64,000 nt of DNA from Panagrolaimus kolymaensis (GCA_028622995.1 JAJQJQ010000011.1:2418001-2482000); one strand, 5' to 3'. Shown: positions 20,520 to 33,212, counted from the stretch's first letter. Numbers and translations are program-made. The notes: generated from the letters alone by a model not told the origin.

Positions 20520-23500
20520 TTAATCGCCCATTTTATTGAGGGCTTCGAAGAGATAATTCTTTTTATGATCTTTGATGGATGCGAGGAGACAGAGCTTTTC
20601 GTTTTCTTCAACTTGATTGAACAAATCACGGCTGTAGTTATAAAGAGATGCGGCCATCGTACGCTAAAAAGGATTCAAGTAAAAAATATTGTATCCAGAA
20701 AACCAAATAAACTTACAATTTCAGAAGTTCCAATAGGAGAAATAGAGAACAAATTCTTATAAGATTCCCAGTTTCTTGATTTAACATTGTCACATGGTTT
20801 ATCATCCATTGTTTTTAAAATAAACGAGTTGCTTGAAATTGAAGGAAGGAAAACTCCACCATATTTGATTATACTTCCACGTTGACGACCACAATGGCAA
20901 AACCAAGACCCACATTTGATGGAAATGCTATCAACCTAAAAATTAAGCTTATGAGTAATTAAAAATCAAGCAAACAAAAAAAGCTTTTACCCTAACTCTT
21001 TCAACTTTCTTTTCAATAGTTGTTGCTTTCCAACAATCAGAATTGCAGCAAATAATTTCGTTATTGTTCAGCGAAAAGAGTTCGTCAGATTTACAAAATG
21101 AAACAGCACACTCATAACAATGAAGCCGATATTTCTCATTGAGATGACTTTTCTTCTCTTCTTCTTGCTTTTTCTTATAATTTGCGAGTTCTTGGATTTC
21201 TTGATTCTTGACTTTGATCTGAAAAACACCACTAAATATTAATAAACACATTGAAAACATACGCGTTGCTGAAGTTCCATTTCGGACATGGTTTGGAGAT
21301 GTTGAATACAAACATTCATGATGAATTCTTTTTTTAAGTTATCAAATTCACGGCTCATCGTTTTTTCATCAAGAGCAAGAAGAACAGCTCTGCTATTTTT
21401 AGCTCGTGCACGACCTTTTCTTTGTGTAAGAGATTTTTCAGATCCAACACTGTTGTATTTAACGATCAAATTACATGCAGCAACATCGAGTCCTAAAAGA
21501 ACAACATAATAAAGGAAATATGGTAAAACTGTTTTTTACCTTCTTCAGCAACTGATGTAGCAACTAAAATATTCAAAGTTGCATTTTTGAATCGTTCAAG
21601 CATCATTTTTTGTTCATTTGCCGTTTGACCGAATTGAGATGAAGCTTGATTTGTCGAAGTTATGTAACCAACTTTGTTCTTGCCAAAAGTGGATGTTATT
21701 TCTGGTCGCTGACTGAGATAGTTCGCAAGATCAGCTCCAATACGCCGCATTTCAACAAAGATAATAACACGAGATGAAGGTTCTTGATGAAATTGCTCTT
21801 GCAAAATTTCCATTAATTTTCCAAGAATTGGTTTATCTTCTGAACGGACCATTAATTCTTCAGCTTCTTTAACACGACCTAAAACATATAAAGTTTAAAG
21901 ATTTGAAAGATAACAAAAAAAATTACCCTTGACGCTATAATAAATATCACGAAGAGTTTGCAATTTGGTTGGATCTATTGGACAAACATTCTCGTTTCCA
22001 TAATACAAGTCATTCTTTTTAAATTCTTCGAATCGAGTTACCAAATATTTCATAGCTAAACAAGCAGGAAACAATTCATTGTATTTTAATGTGTAATAGA
22101 GCATCTGAAAATAAGCAGAGAGGTAACGATATTGGGGTAAAGGAAGCAAAACTCACATTAAGCATATGCAAGCACTTCAAAACAAACAAGCGTTTATCAT
22201 TCATTTCAGTTAGATTTTTCGAAACTTCATTTGTAATGTATGCCATTTTTGAGAAATAAATAAAATTTGTCTTCGCTTGACCATTTCTAATTTGATAATT
22301 TCCTTCTTCTTTAGCTAACGAAATTTGATCCTAAAATTAAAGTACATTGATACATAAATAGTACTTCCAAAGAAACAAACCTCGTTTAAATTCGGATTTA
22401 CGAGCATAAGTTCTTTCAAATCGGAATGCATCTTATTCTCAACATAATCACAAAGTTTAGCAATTGCATGAGCGAATTCATCTTTATGTGGATGTGGAAC
22501 ACTTATGAAGTCTAAAAATTAAGCAAAATAAGCGAAGATATAAAAAGACGAATGAAATTTGATTACCATCAACAGGTTGAGAAATGCGTGACATAAGATC
22601 TTCAAGATTTTTTTTATCCTTTACAGAACAAACGGTGACTGCAGTTAATCGAGCACAAAGTCCAATAATATGCTCAATGGTGTTTTCATGATTCACACGA
22701 CCAGTATTTCTGTAAAACAACTTCATTATCATCAAGTAAAAAAAAGAAAAAGAAAAAAACATACGCTTTTCCGCTACCAGTAGAAGCAGTGAGTCCAACG
22801 ATTTGAGGTTTGATAGTTGCATTTCTGACATAATCCATAACAACGTTATATGGATGACTTTCTGCGCAATGGTGGCACTCATCGAAAATCATAAGAGTAA
22901 AATCCGTAAGATAAATACGCTGAGATTTCAAAGGGCTCAAGAGCATATTACTAAAAAACCAATGTTAAAAAAAATAAGCATTCAAAAAACATACATGAAA
23001 ATTTGAGGAGTCATTACAATACCATCACCAACAAGGATATCCACGAGTCGTTCATCTGAGCTTTTAATTCTTTCATTTCCACTCATCTTTTCAACATGAA
23101 ATTCCATGCCAATTTTGTTTTTAATATATTGACTTTGTTGTTCCACAAGCGGAACTGTGGGAACAAACATGACAGCTCTTCCAATTTGATAATGATGTCT
23201 TTTAGTTCGCAAATGATGAGCAATGATATCAGCAGCCATTAACGTTTTACCAGAACCAGTAGGAGCACAAATAATCGTATTCTTATTATTCTTAGCTGGA
23301 CCAACGAGTTCGACTTGATATGGATAAAGGATGTAAGCGTTGGCGGAGCATTCACCTGTGACAGTTGAAGGTCTTTTGCGTTTGAATTCTTCTGAATCTT
23401 GAGGCCGAGGTGAAGTTGGAGGTTTAACATTAATAACGAGATCAGCAGTAAATTGTGAAGGAGCAACATCTTGAGTTTGAAGGCTTATACGGTATTCTTC

Positions 23501-24278
23501 TAAAAACTTAGGTAAGAAAAATAATGTTACTGTAGAAATGCTTACCCAATTTGTCTTTGTATTCTCGATCAATGTATGAAGCAAATGGTCGTGTTTTTGG
23601 ATGATAGCTACAAGCGCTGAGAAATTCAAGTAACCAATCCTTTGGTTTTGTACGCTTCGGTTTCAGAGCTATGAATTGTATAAACAATTCGCATCGTGAA
23701 GACCAATAATCCAAGGCACCTCCATTTTCATATTTTGGTTTAACATCTTCTGCGATCATTTGATAAGAAGGATCGGTTTGATGTTCTTTCAAAGCTTTTA
23801 CCATTTCAGCAATAGGAAGATGTGCAGAGATTTTGATATTGATATCACGTCGAGTGGGATGTTCAAGAATTTGAGTTTTGTAAACATGAAAAGCATCCGG
23901 TTCAACTTGATTGAAGAGCAAATAAGTAACGATGGTTGATTTTGAAGCTAAAATTTTACACATATATCAAAACAAAACATTGTTAAAGCGGAACGTACAA
24001 TTAAGAAACCATCTTGCAATGTTTCTTGCTATTTTCTCGTCTTTGAAAAGTTCCATGTACACTTTGAAAACATTTCGAATATGTTTATCATCGTCTTTGA
24101 TAGCATTTGTAGATAATAATGCTTTTTTCTGTTCATCATTTAGTCCAAATTCATTTGCATGTTCCATTATCTTTTCTTTTTGAAGATTGTAGTGTATCCA
24201 TGGAAGAAACAAAACAATGTGTTGAATAGGAACATCATCGATAGAAGCCCAACCGGCGGTTGAGAGAGCAACCATCAT
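20520..24278 (-). CDS. DRH (Dicer-related, RIG-I-like) helicase
   Basis: Thirteen exons join in frame to 1052 aa, the size of C. elegans DRH-1/DRH-3. These dsRNA-dependent ATPases act with Dicer in antiviral and endogenous small-RNA pathways. An N-terminal helical region of about 300 aa precedes helicase domain 1. Motif I is APTGSGKT (about 301), motif II DECHH (about 418) and motif III GLTAST. Domain 2 has IIFVEMRRIG, ILVATSVAEEGLDV and motif VI QRKGRARA (about 802). The C-terminal RIG-I-type regulatory domain carries the expected zinc cysteines: CYEC...CC...C at about 890-915 and KCGSWFCHCG at about 945. The start ATG is 8 bases after a TTTCAG acceptor (24292-24287), which suggests trans-splicing. 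I cannot separate DRH-1 from DRH-3 without alignment. No catalytic residue is missing. Confidence 0.93.
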
Positions 24279-24286
24279 TTTGCAAT

Positions 24287-25032
24287 CTGAAATTTAGGAA
24301 TTTAATAAATGTTTAAAAAAAAGGCGAATTCAAGTGAGGACTAAACAAACTATTCAAAAAATGCAATGATAAACGTCAAAGGTTTTTCTTTTAGCCATCA
24401 CACATTTGACTGAACGTTTTTAGGTACCTTTTCCGTTGTGAGACATGTCTCGAAAACTTTACATTTAAAAAAATTAACAAAAATTAAGTCTTCAAAATAG
24501 TTTTCGTTTGGATTAATCATTAATAGATAATTTTTCATAGAGCACTTCCTTTATCATAATACTCAGAATTAAAAACTCTATCTGCTTGCTTCGATAACTC
24601 AAAAAAGAATTTTTTTTAGCCATTTTGGCTCAAATTTGTTATACGTTGTTGCAGTTATTTGTTCCATATCTCCTTAAATTTAGGCAAATATTTTTATAAT
24701 TTTCAATGAGTAAACAAATTGTTCGATAAAAGTCACATTTTTTGATTCTTTTTTTGTTTGTAAAAAGCGTAAGTTTGTTGCAATATTCTTTTCAATTCTA
24801 AAATTGCGTCACCACTAAAAATTTTTTATGTAGGATGTTTCTTTATATTTTTTTTATAGATTTTCGTTTCATTGTTGCTTTAAAAAAAATATTTATTTAA
24901 TCAAAAAAATCAAAAGCTCTAAACATTAGAGAAAATACTAAAGTAAACATAATACAAATGGCCTCAATCTTGAAAATATGTTTTTTTAATCTATCATATT
25001 TTAATGTTTAACATTTTTCCATTTCAAACAAC
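24287..25032. other. Intergenic
   Basis: Upstream of the DRH helicase and downstream of the minus-strand receptor. A+T-rich, no exon seen. Confidence 0.5.
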
Positions 25033-26464
25033 TTAATATTTTGGACCTGATAAATCCAATACTGGGGATAAAAGAAGCAAAGGTTCGCGACGACAAAAGA
25101 ATATGGCATTGCGATAAACTGGAACAAAGAGAAGTGTGCAAATGGTTAATCCAACGCCCCGAAATTCATCAGCAATTGAAGATAAGAGCGTAACATCCGT
25201 AAACAACCCCAATAAAGCTCTGTTTTCCAATAAACTATTAATCGAATAAAGCATTAAATACAAAATTGATTCAACTAAAAAAGGTTCAAAAGTTAAAGAT
25301 AATTAAATTATCTTTGATCAATGCTCACCGAATCCTGGAAAATTAATAATATTTTGAAAGGTCATATAAATAGTGAACCAAATAAGTCGAGATTTAGCTA
25401 AACGTATGATTGAACGATCATCAATTCGAGTATCTCGAATTTGAGCTTTACAACTTAAACGACACGCAGTACCAACATAACATGGAATCATAATAAGGCC
25501 CAAAATTATTCGACAACTATGTTTTACGTATATTTCAATGTCAGTATACCCAACTGGCCATGGAAGATTCATGATGACTACGATAATAAGAGGAATAATT
25601 GTGGCACCATAAAAGAGGGAACTAAAAAAAGTAATGGGTAAGTGAGATTTACATTAACTGTTTTTTTAAACTAAAGCGTTAATTGGAAGCATAAGTTTCT
25701 TTCCGTAAAGAAAAATGGCATTTCGAAAAATAAAATTTTAAAGTGAATTTCCGATTTCAAAGGCTGCAATTTCCTTTTTACATAGACTTTACCGTAGTAA
25801 AGAATTTTTAAAGGCAAACATTGACACTTTTTTAAATTTGGTAAATTACTAATTAATTTAAAAAAAACAATGACGAACCCAATTCGACATTTTTCATAAC
25901 CATCTGGATCAAGAAAAGCGCTAAACAATCCATAATAAACAACCAATGATTCTGTGAGAAATGCGTAATATGCAAAACCCGAAAAGACGCTATGAATGGT
26001 TTCAAATACAATTTCAGCGTCCCTATAAATTATCAACAATTATTTTTAAGGATACATTTTTTTTAAACTTACATCATTCTTGAAACACCTTCAACGGACA
26101 TTTCAAAATGTTTTAAATAAAAAACAAATTCCAATCCAATTCTTGCAATTTCACCAAAGAACAATGGAATAAATAATAAAAGGGTAAAATTTTTAAGAAA
26201 ATCTTTTGGAATTCGAGTAGAGAGAAATAAAATGAATGCATAAAGGATAAATCGAAAAAAGATGTAAACAATATAAATGGCATTTGAAGTTTCATTAAAG
26301 AATCCGGCTAAAAATTAAGATAATCAACCGATGGGATCAAATTACTTTGATCAAAAAAGCTTACGACAAAATGCAGTTACATTTGCACAAAGGGATGATG
26401 TTTCGGATTGGTCATTTGGTGAGGAAATTACTTCAGATACGACAGAATCGACTACTTGCGCCAT
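25033..26464 (-). CDS. Seven-TM receptor-like protein, family unclear
   Basis: Five exons (26464-26365, 26307-26073, 26022-25879, 25621-25329, 25274-25033) keep frame at every junction and give 337 aa. After an extracellular N-terminus with sequons (NVTA, NETS) come hydrophobic spans IYIVYIFFRFILYAFILFL, FTLLLFIPLFFGEIARIGL, VFSGFAYYAFLTESLVVYYGL, SLFYGATIIPLIIVVIM and IILGLIMIPCYVGTACRL. Next are the basic loop RIDDRSIIRLAKSRLIWF and two more spans. The pattern fits a worm chemoreceptor of the serpentine superfamily, but I do not recognise a named family. The ATG at 26464 lies shortly after TTTTCAG. A longer N-terminus is possible because an open, signal-like frame lies just upstream. Confidence 0.7.
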
Positions 26465-27610
26465 TGTAAAAGTAGCAACTACAACCAAGCAGCTGAAAAC
26501 TAAAGAGGATGAATAACAAGGAAACAAGGAAGTTAAAGGGGAAGGAAAAAGTACAAGGTTATTAAATTAAAAATTATGAGGTAATTTAAAAACTATGTAA
26601 ATTGATTCAGCACACACGAACAAAGCTGGCAATTATTTAAAAAAAAGATAATTTCAGTTTTCAATTCCACAACTTTAATAAAATTGAAAATGATTATTCT
26701 CAAAAGGCAAATAAAAAAACTAAAACTAAGCACAAAAAAATTTACACGCCTTCTTTGAAAATATCAACTCTGACGTTAGTTCATTTTCCTTAACTCCAAT
26801 ACCCATAGGTATTGATTACGATACCCAACTCCTAAATATTTCTCATGAGATCTTTGCACTTTTTTTTCAAAGTGACTGAAAACGAAGTTTAAAATTAAAA
26901 ACTAAAGCTGCCAAATACCAATATTAAAAGTTTTATCAAATTACTTTCTAAGTTACTTCTAAGTTTTAGTAAAAAAACAAATTCGACACAAAATATCTGC
27001 AAAAAAGGCAGTTCATTAAAAAGAAGTAAATTGTGTTAGCGACGCAGATGCTTGCTACAAAGCTATGGTAAAGGATTATTATTACCAGAAGCTCATAATT
27101 TTAAGCTTTTTTTTCGTTTTTTTCTTTGAACATTTACCACTTTCTTTTTATCTTTTTTTTGTTTGTGGTAAAACCTTATTAATGTGTTGCTATGGGAAAA
27201 CCTCATATTCCCTAAAAGCTTTTAAATTAAAGTTTGAAAAAGTAAGTAAGTAAAATAAAAAGAAAGGTAAAAAAAACAGAAAAAGAAAAAATAATAAAAG
27301 TAAAACGGTTTTTATTCTCATGGGACAAAAAATCATAGTTCTTACTTACGTCTTTTTAAAAAGCTTTGAATTAAAGACTAATGCAGAAAAGGCTTTAAAT
27401 TGGAAATTTTTAAAATAGAAGGTTTAGGAAAATTACGAATTCAAAACAGTTACACGGAATCACAAAATTTGCGAAGCATTTAGAAAAAAGTTTTACAGTA
27501 TGAAAAATGAATGTGTAAACCCAAACTAATGTTTTTTTTTTGAATGCCTGATTCGCCGAAAAAATGGAAGAATGCTAAAAAAATATGATTTAGTGCTTCT
27601 AAATAAATGT

Positions 27611-27654
27611 AAGCAATAAATCTTTATTTATTAAGCAATAAATCTTTATTTATT
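27611..27654. repeat. Tandem duplication, 2 x 22 bp
   Basis: Two exact head-to-tail copies of a 22-bp unit beginning AAGCAATAAATC. Each unit contains AATAAA and TTTATT, so it is partly self-complementary. Confidence 0.9.
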
Positions 27655-28284
27655 GCCATTTTATTGTTTTTACTTTGACATTGAAACTCCCACACATTTT
27701 TTGGATAATTTCTTTTAAGAACTCATAAAAGCGATAATTTTATAAAATATTATTTTGACAAATAACTGCTTTTAAAATGCTATGCTTTATCTTTATAATA
27801 TGTGCTTGGATACTGTATTTATTTTAAAAAGTTTAAAGTCTAAATAAAGCTACTTTTATGCTTCATTTCTGAATGTTTAATGGCTGTGAGAAAATTGAAA
27901 CAATAAAACAAAATAAAATACATTTTTAAAAGAAACTCTTTATAGAATTTTTTCTCACACTCTCTTTTTTAAGTTAAAAAAACATAGCAAACTATAAATA
28001 TTAAATTAATTTTCAAAGAAATCATTGTATTTTTTTAAATTTAAATTGCTTGTGGTAATTTCTTTTCTAAACTTTGAGATAATTGTGCCACAATTTTTAA
28101 GGTATAAAGGTTAAACAAAATTTGCAGAAATAATTAAAGAAAAGGAAATTAGTCTTCTCATAAATTTGTAGTTTTTAACCGAGCAAAAAAAAATTAGGGT
28201 AAAAAGTGATAGATTTAATTATCATAATCATATAGTGTTGGATCAACAAAAAAAAAAATAGAGCCAACAACTTTGCCATAGCTT

Positions 28285-28400
28285 AAAAGGATTATTTTAC
28301 CGTCATCAAGATAAAAATAAAGAAGAGTTTTTATAAATAATATCAAACATTGAGAGCTTTCTCACCGACAATTGTGTAAATGTAAATTTTATATGAGAAT
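28285..28400. repeat. Dispersed repeat, copy 1
   Basis: Shares an ordered series of blocks with 34705-34825: TTTAAAAGGATTATTTT-like, AGTTTTTATAAA, AGCTTTCTCACCGAC-like, TTGTGTAAATG and TTTTATATGAG. The divergence looks moderate, with small gaps. The function is unknown; it may be an old non-autonomous element. Confidence 0.65.
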
Positions 28401-28714
28401 CACAAGCATCAAATTAGAAAGTAAAGAGAAAACAGCGAACACAAGTAAAATCTATGAATAAAAAGAAATACTGCTTGAATTAGACGTACCAAGTTCTAAT
28501 AATTAATGATAGTAAAAACCTTTAACTTAAAATAAAATACCGTTGAAAGCTTCACTTATTATAAAAAACATAAATTTTTCCTAAAAAAATTTGTGAAATA
28601 TGAGCGCTTTTATTCCTCTCAAAGCGAAAAATTGCGACATTATTTGGCGCGAAAATAAGAAATCTAATAAAAATGAAAAGAAACATTTTCTTTCAAGTTT
28701 GTTACACTTTCACC

Positions 28715-28890
28715 ATATAAGACGCCGATATTTAAAAAAATTTTGTGCAGCACAAAATTCCTCACTTTTTTGAAAAAGTGTCTCTTTTGCCATTTTTTTC
28801 AATTGATTTTTTTGGCAAAAGAGACACTTTTTCAAAAAAGTGAGTAATTTTGTGCTGCACAAAATTTTTTTAAATATCGGCGTCTTATAT
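28715..28890. repeat. Hairpin element (176 bp) abutting the kinase start
   Basis: The ends ATATAAGACGCCGATATT and its complement form arms of about 80 bp around a short T-rich loop near 28790-28812. Internal blocks such as TTTTGTGCAGCACAAAATT are themselves palindromic. The kinase ATG at 28892 follows after a single base, so the element occupies the 5' UTR or promoter. Confidence 0.9.
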
Positions 28891-28891
28891 C

Positions 28892-30769
28892 ATGAGCATT
28901 ACTTTTTATTATCAGTATAACAAACAAGGGAAAACCCATGTTACTGTTGATCAGTATAAAAAGGTTTGATTTTTTTCTTTTTCTTTTCTTAGTTGTTTAT
29001 TCTAGGTTAATAACCTCATGGGTGAGATAGCCACTAAGGAAGGCTTCTCAATGACTAAACAATTTAAATTGTTTCACGTCATAAATAAAAACTCCCATGA
29101 GTTGCATTCTGATACTGTGTTAAAAGATTTGGCATATGATTATATCAATCGTGGCGACTATATTGATGTAAAAGATATTGAAGAAGAAGAAAAAGCAATT
29201 CCAAAGAAAGTTAAAAAAACACGCGCTGAAGTTCATGAAGAGATGCTTAATTATCATAGAACGAGCAGAACATCTTCATCATCATCATCATCAAAATCTA
29301 AAAGAAGCTGTGGTGGTTCATCATCGTCTAAAAAAAGGAGTAAGTTTAGTTTTTTACACATTTTCATTTTTTATTTGTTTTTATATCGAGTCGCATTGAA
29401 AGCTGAATCAAATTTCGTTGCTGGTGGAAGTGTTCTAAAGTTAGAAGTTCAAGTTTTACGTCGTCTTGTTGGAAGAAAATATGTCGCTCGTTTACTTGCA
29501 TCTGGAAAAAAAGAAAAGTATTGTTACATGGTAAAATATAAATTCTATAAAGTTGATAACAATATTAAATGACGATTTATAGGTAATTTCACTTTTTGGA
29601 CCAAGCTTATCTCGACTCTTCAGACATTGCAATAAAGAATTCACCATTTCTACTCAAATTCGACTTGGTTTGCAAATACTTTATGGGTTAAAGCAGCTTC
29701 ATGAAGTCGGTTATGTGCATAGAGATTTAAAGGTATGCTTTTTCAATTCGATAGCTTTGATTTCCTACTTATCAATCTTTTTTTAGCCTGCAAATGTTGC
29801 TGTTGGAATGAAGGGATACGCTGCAAGAGTCGTCCATTTACTTGATTTTGGGTTGAGCCGAGAATTTATAATCAAAAATGAAAATGGTAAAGCTGAAATA
29901 AGAAAGCCACGAGAAAATACTCTTTTTAGGTTATCATTTTTTCCATTATTTTGTACTTTTTTCAACAACTTTTTTATTTTAGAGGTACAACAAAATATTG
30001 CTCAATGAATAGTCACACAAGAGCTGAACAAGGACGTCCTGATGATTTATGGTCAATGGTACAAAAGCTTTATCCTTTGATTATTCTTTTACTAAAAGTG
30101 TATCATCTTTAGGTTTATGTGCTTGTCGAAATGCGAGGACCACTTCCTTGGGATACAATGCGTGACAAACACCAAATTGGTCATATCAAAAGACTTACTT
30201 CCGACGAAAAACTTCTTGAAAAATGTGTGCCACAAATGCATGAAATAACTTTACATCTCAGAGTAATTTTTTCTTTTACACTAAATTTTAATAATAACTT
30301 TCTTTTTTAGGAGCTTGATTATTATAAAAGGCCTGATTATTTAAGACTTTATACCATATTCGAGGTTTGTTGATAGAAAACATGCTCTCATGCTTGACCA
30401 TTCGCTTATATGAAACTCTTTGAGCCATATTATGCGAAAGAGCTTTCTTGAATTTTTCTTATCAATACAGTAATCTCTTTCATTTTACAGGAAATGATGG
30501 TGGAAAACAAAATCAAGTTCAGTGATCCTCTTGATTGGGAAGTTCATCGAAAGCCAGCTGGATATGGTAACGTAAGCGGAAAATTATCACAAAGCAAAAC
30601 CGGAAAGCAACGACAAGCAAAGAACATGACAACAGTTTCCGAAGATGTTAGCATGAATAAAACTAGTGAAAAAACATATGATCAAAGTGGAGATGTCACT
30701 CAAGAAGAAAACGAAGACAAGCCTCCTTTCTCATCTGCCGAATTTGAAACAAATGAATTAGGATTTTAA
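28892..30769 (+). CDS. TTBK/CK1-family protein kinase with atypical N-lobe
   Basis: Nine exons (28892-28963, 29006-29339, 29391-29530, 29583-29732, 29787-29929, 29983-30058, 30113-30262, 30311-30364, 30491-30769) give 465 aa. CK1 kinases are Ser/Thr kinases, and many nematode-expanded members act in the germline. From residue 136 the kinase is clear: ALKAES (beta-3 Lys about 139), YVHRDLKPANV (catalytic Asp about 230), LLDFGLSREF (DFG Asp about 252), RGTTKYCSMNSHTRAEQGR and DDLWSMVYVLVEM. The C-tail is Ser/Thr/Glu-rich. The first 135 residues are unlike CK1: an unknown module (MSITFYYQYNKQG...) and a Ser-rich tract. No GxGxxG loop precedes the lysine. Intron 2 has a weak acceptor (TATCGAG) and is a multiple of three, so retention is possible; it adds a hydrophobic stretch but no loop. 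Confidence 0.8.
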
Positions 30770-31109
30770 CTGTTTGTGAAATTTCTGTTACAATAAACTG
30801 ATTGAATTGAATGTTTCCATTTTGTTATTTTTTGTCTCACGTGCACAGATCCTTTTCTAGAATGTAGCATATTTTTTTGTTGTTCGTGATAAGTTAGAGA
30901 TTGTAATGTAATATGTTTTTTTTGTAGGCAAACGACTGTTTTTCAAAACTAACAAATTTATTAAGGTTAAAACAATTGTACAAATAATTTAAGCATACTA
31001 AGTAAATAGTTAACTAATTACATGTTCATCATCTTCAAAAGGAGCACTAGTTTCGCAGCAAACTTTATCATTTGATTCATTTACCATATCACTATGTTAT
31101 GCCACAGCA

Positions 31110-32045
31110 CACACAAAGCACGCTTGGTCGACATTATCCGACTGGACGCTACCGCTACTGGACATTATCCCGACTAAATTAGGAAACAGTCACAATCAAA
31201 ATGCCAACCCAGGGCTCGATAGCTGCGAACACGCACTAACTGCAAATTAGCTGCGAATTTTTTTAACGGGGCGCAGCCTATTTGCAGTTAGTGCACCAAT
31301 GCTGCGCATTTACTGCAAAAATTAGCTGCAAATAGGCTGCGCAGCATTGGTGCACTAACTGCGCACTACCTGCACACTATCTGCGCACTAAATGCAAAAA
31401 ATGCAGCTAATTTATTATGTTTTTAGAATTAATTATTTTGGCTAGAACATCAGGGATTTCACTATATGGATACTAAATCTATCATTATTACACTTTTCCT
31501 GACTATGGGGACAAAAAAATAATAAGAATCAAGCTATTAACTCGGATTCTTAAAATTTAAAATTTTAATTAGATTAGCTGCATTCTTGCACTAACTGCGC
31601 AGCTTTAAAAATAAGCTGCGCATTTACTGCAAAAGTTCGCTGCAAATTCGCTGCGCAGTTAGTGCATTCCGCTTGCAACGAAGTCTGGGTAAGTAATTTA
31701 AGCTTATGTAAATTTTAAAGTTATAAAACCTATTGAGGTTATGTAACCATTTATATATCTGGGGAAGCTGAATGGGCCTTGATGGCCGTTCTTTCAAATT
31801 TTGTGAAGTTACATGGGCTTTCATGGCTTTTCCTTTAATAAACTTTCTTAATTTTAATTCCAATATAAATTACGATAAATGGTCCGGAGTGACTTGGTAG
31901 TAAAAGACTTACATAACGTTATCAGGTTCATAACTTTAAAAGTTGCATAACCTTAAATTACTTCGCATTTTGATTGTGACAGTTTCCTCCTTTAGTCGTG
32001 GTAATGTCATGTCGGGGTAATGGCATCGCGCCTTCTAATCCAATT
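31110..32045. repeat. Composite inverted-repeat region with TGCGCA/GTGCAC motifs
   Basis: Several nested inverted repeats are visible. The outer pair is 31158-31204 (CATTATCCCGACTAA...AATCAAAATGC) against 31962-32008, with few mismatches. An inner pair is 31690-31735 (GTAATTTAAG...) against 31921-31966. Between about 31230 and 31680 lies a cluster of short GC-rich units such as CTGCGCAG, GTGCACTAACTGC and CTGCAAATAGGCTGCGC in both orientations. The exact boundaries are uncertain. It looks like a non-autonomous DNA element, or one nested in another, with no ORF of its own. Confidence 0.6.
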
Positions 32046-32292
32046 AAGCCGCTTTTTTTGTCGCAGATAATCAAAAAATTGCTATTTAAAAGGTAGTCAC
32101 TTGTTGCAGCAAAATAAAGTAACCAACAACTTTTTTTCGATGAATTGATTTTAGTTTGTCCGTCCACGCCACAACCAATATTTATTTTAAAAAATCTAGT
32201 ATTAGTTAGTTTAACTCTTGCTTTGCATTGTTATTGTCATATTTTTTATTAACTTTCCCCCATATAATTGGTATTTACTTTTAATTTTTAAG
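32046..32292. other. Short intergenic region
   Basis: Upstream of the first F-box-like gene. An acceptor-like TTTTTAAG directly precedes the ATG at 32293. Confidence 0.4.
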
Positions 32293-33212
32293 ATGAATTT
32301 AAAAATTACTTTCACTTGCAAAAACTTATACCAACAAAAATTTTCATTTTCTCAAAAAATATTCGATTATATTCTTGAAAATGTTATTGCTGGTACTATG
32401 AGAAAACTTTATCAAACTTGCAAATATTTTTATTTTAAGGTTCCGTATTTTATCGTAGATATTATTGATTTCAGTGAGAAAAAAATTAGCGTTGAGCTTG
32501 AAGAGATTGATGAATGTATTGATGTTTATAACCTTGAAGATTTGGTGTTATTTGATAATATTTGGCTGACTCAAGAAGTTAAAGGTTGTAGCGAATTTCA
32601 TTTTAACATGTTTTTCAATTCAAAAATTGTCTGCTATGATATGCGTAAAATTTCTTTCTTGAACACTTCAATGTCAATGGATAAATTTAAAATTTTAACA
32701 AATTCTTCGAAAGTTGAAGAATTAATGCTATATTATTCGCCTGTTTTATTTTCTGACGGAACAGAAGCACCTCTTGAAGATATATTAAAATGTGTTCCAA
32801 ACGCTGTAAGCATTCAGTAAGTTGCTCTAGTAACGGTTACAATTGAAAATAAACTGCGCAACTGGTTCATGCGTGTGGATCCTTTCGTGGAACAAAAAAG
32901 GCTAAAACGTTTGCGAAACGGAAAAAAATGAAATAAATCCTTTTAGAATTAGAGGATGTCATATTACACATGAAACAATGGAAAACCTAAATTTAATTCC
33001 ATGGAAACAATATTTTCATGAAGTTCTTTTGTGTGAATTGGATAATCTGATTGATGTAGGGTCATTTTGTAATTTTATTTTGGTGAGTTTTATACTGCTC
33101 TAAAGATTTAAAACGGTTAAAAAAAATTCAAATTATTATTAAACAACATCTTTTAAAAATAAGTTAGGAAAAAACAACGGATGATTTTAATTGTAAAATG
33201 CCACCACTTTGA
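32293..33212 (+). CDS. F-box-like gene, copy 1, probably frameshifted at the 3' end
   Basis: Exons 32293-32816 and 32947-33082 join in frame (Gln codon at the junction). The N-terminal segment FSFSQKIFDYILENV...MRKLYQTCKYFY resembles an F-box-like helix set (LP..I..YIL, KLY.TCKYF) followed by a divergent LRR-like region. Exon-by-exon it parallels the next gene: CHITHETMENL here, CHVTPETLKKL there. A third exon from 33168 stops early (EKTTDDFNCKMPPL, stop 33210-33212). In another frame the same DNA encodes MILIVKCHHFESHLDFICHH, which parallels AEVIVHFKDFQNDEQ of copy 2. So the copy either ends short or carries a frameshift. Such families in worms are thought to be substrate adaptors of SCF ligases; that role is inference. 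Confidence 0.5.

Larger units (their letters stand above)
26465..28714. other. Long intergenic stretch
   Basis: About 2.2 kb without a supportable gene. It contains the 22-bp tandem duplication at 27611-27654 and one copy of a dispersed repeat at 28285-28400. The rest is A+T-rich simple sequence. Confidence 0.5.

Noticed and set aside
19231..24278. DRH helicase and GST as an operon
   Set aside because: The gap is about 550 bp and the GST has no abutting acceptor, unlike the ITPase-TELO2 pair.
26331..26516. Plus-strand ORF of 61 aa
   Set aside because: It overlaps the first exon of the minus-strand 7TM gene, which is supported by splice junctions and frame.
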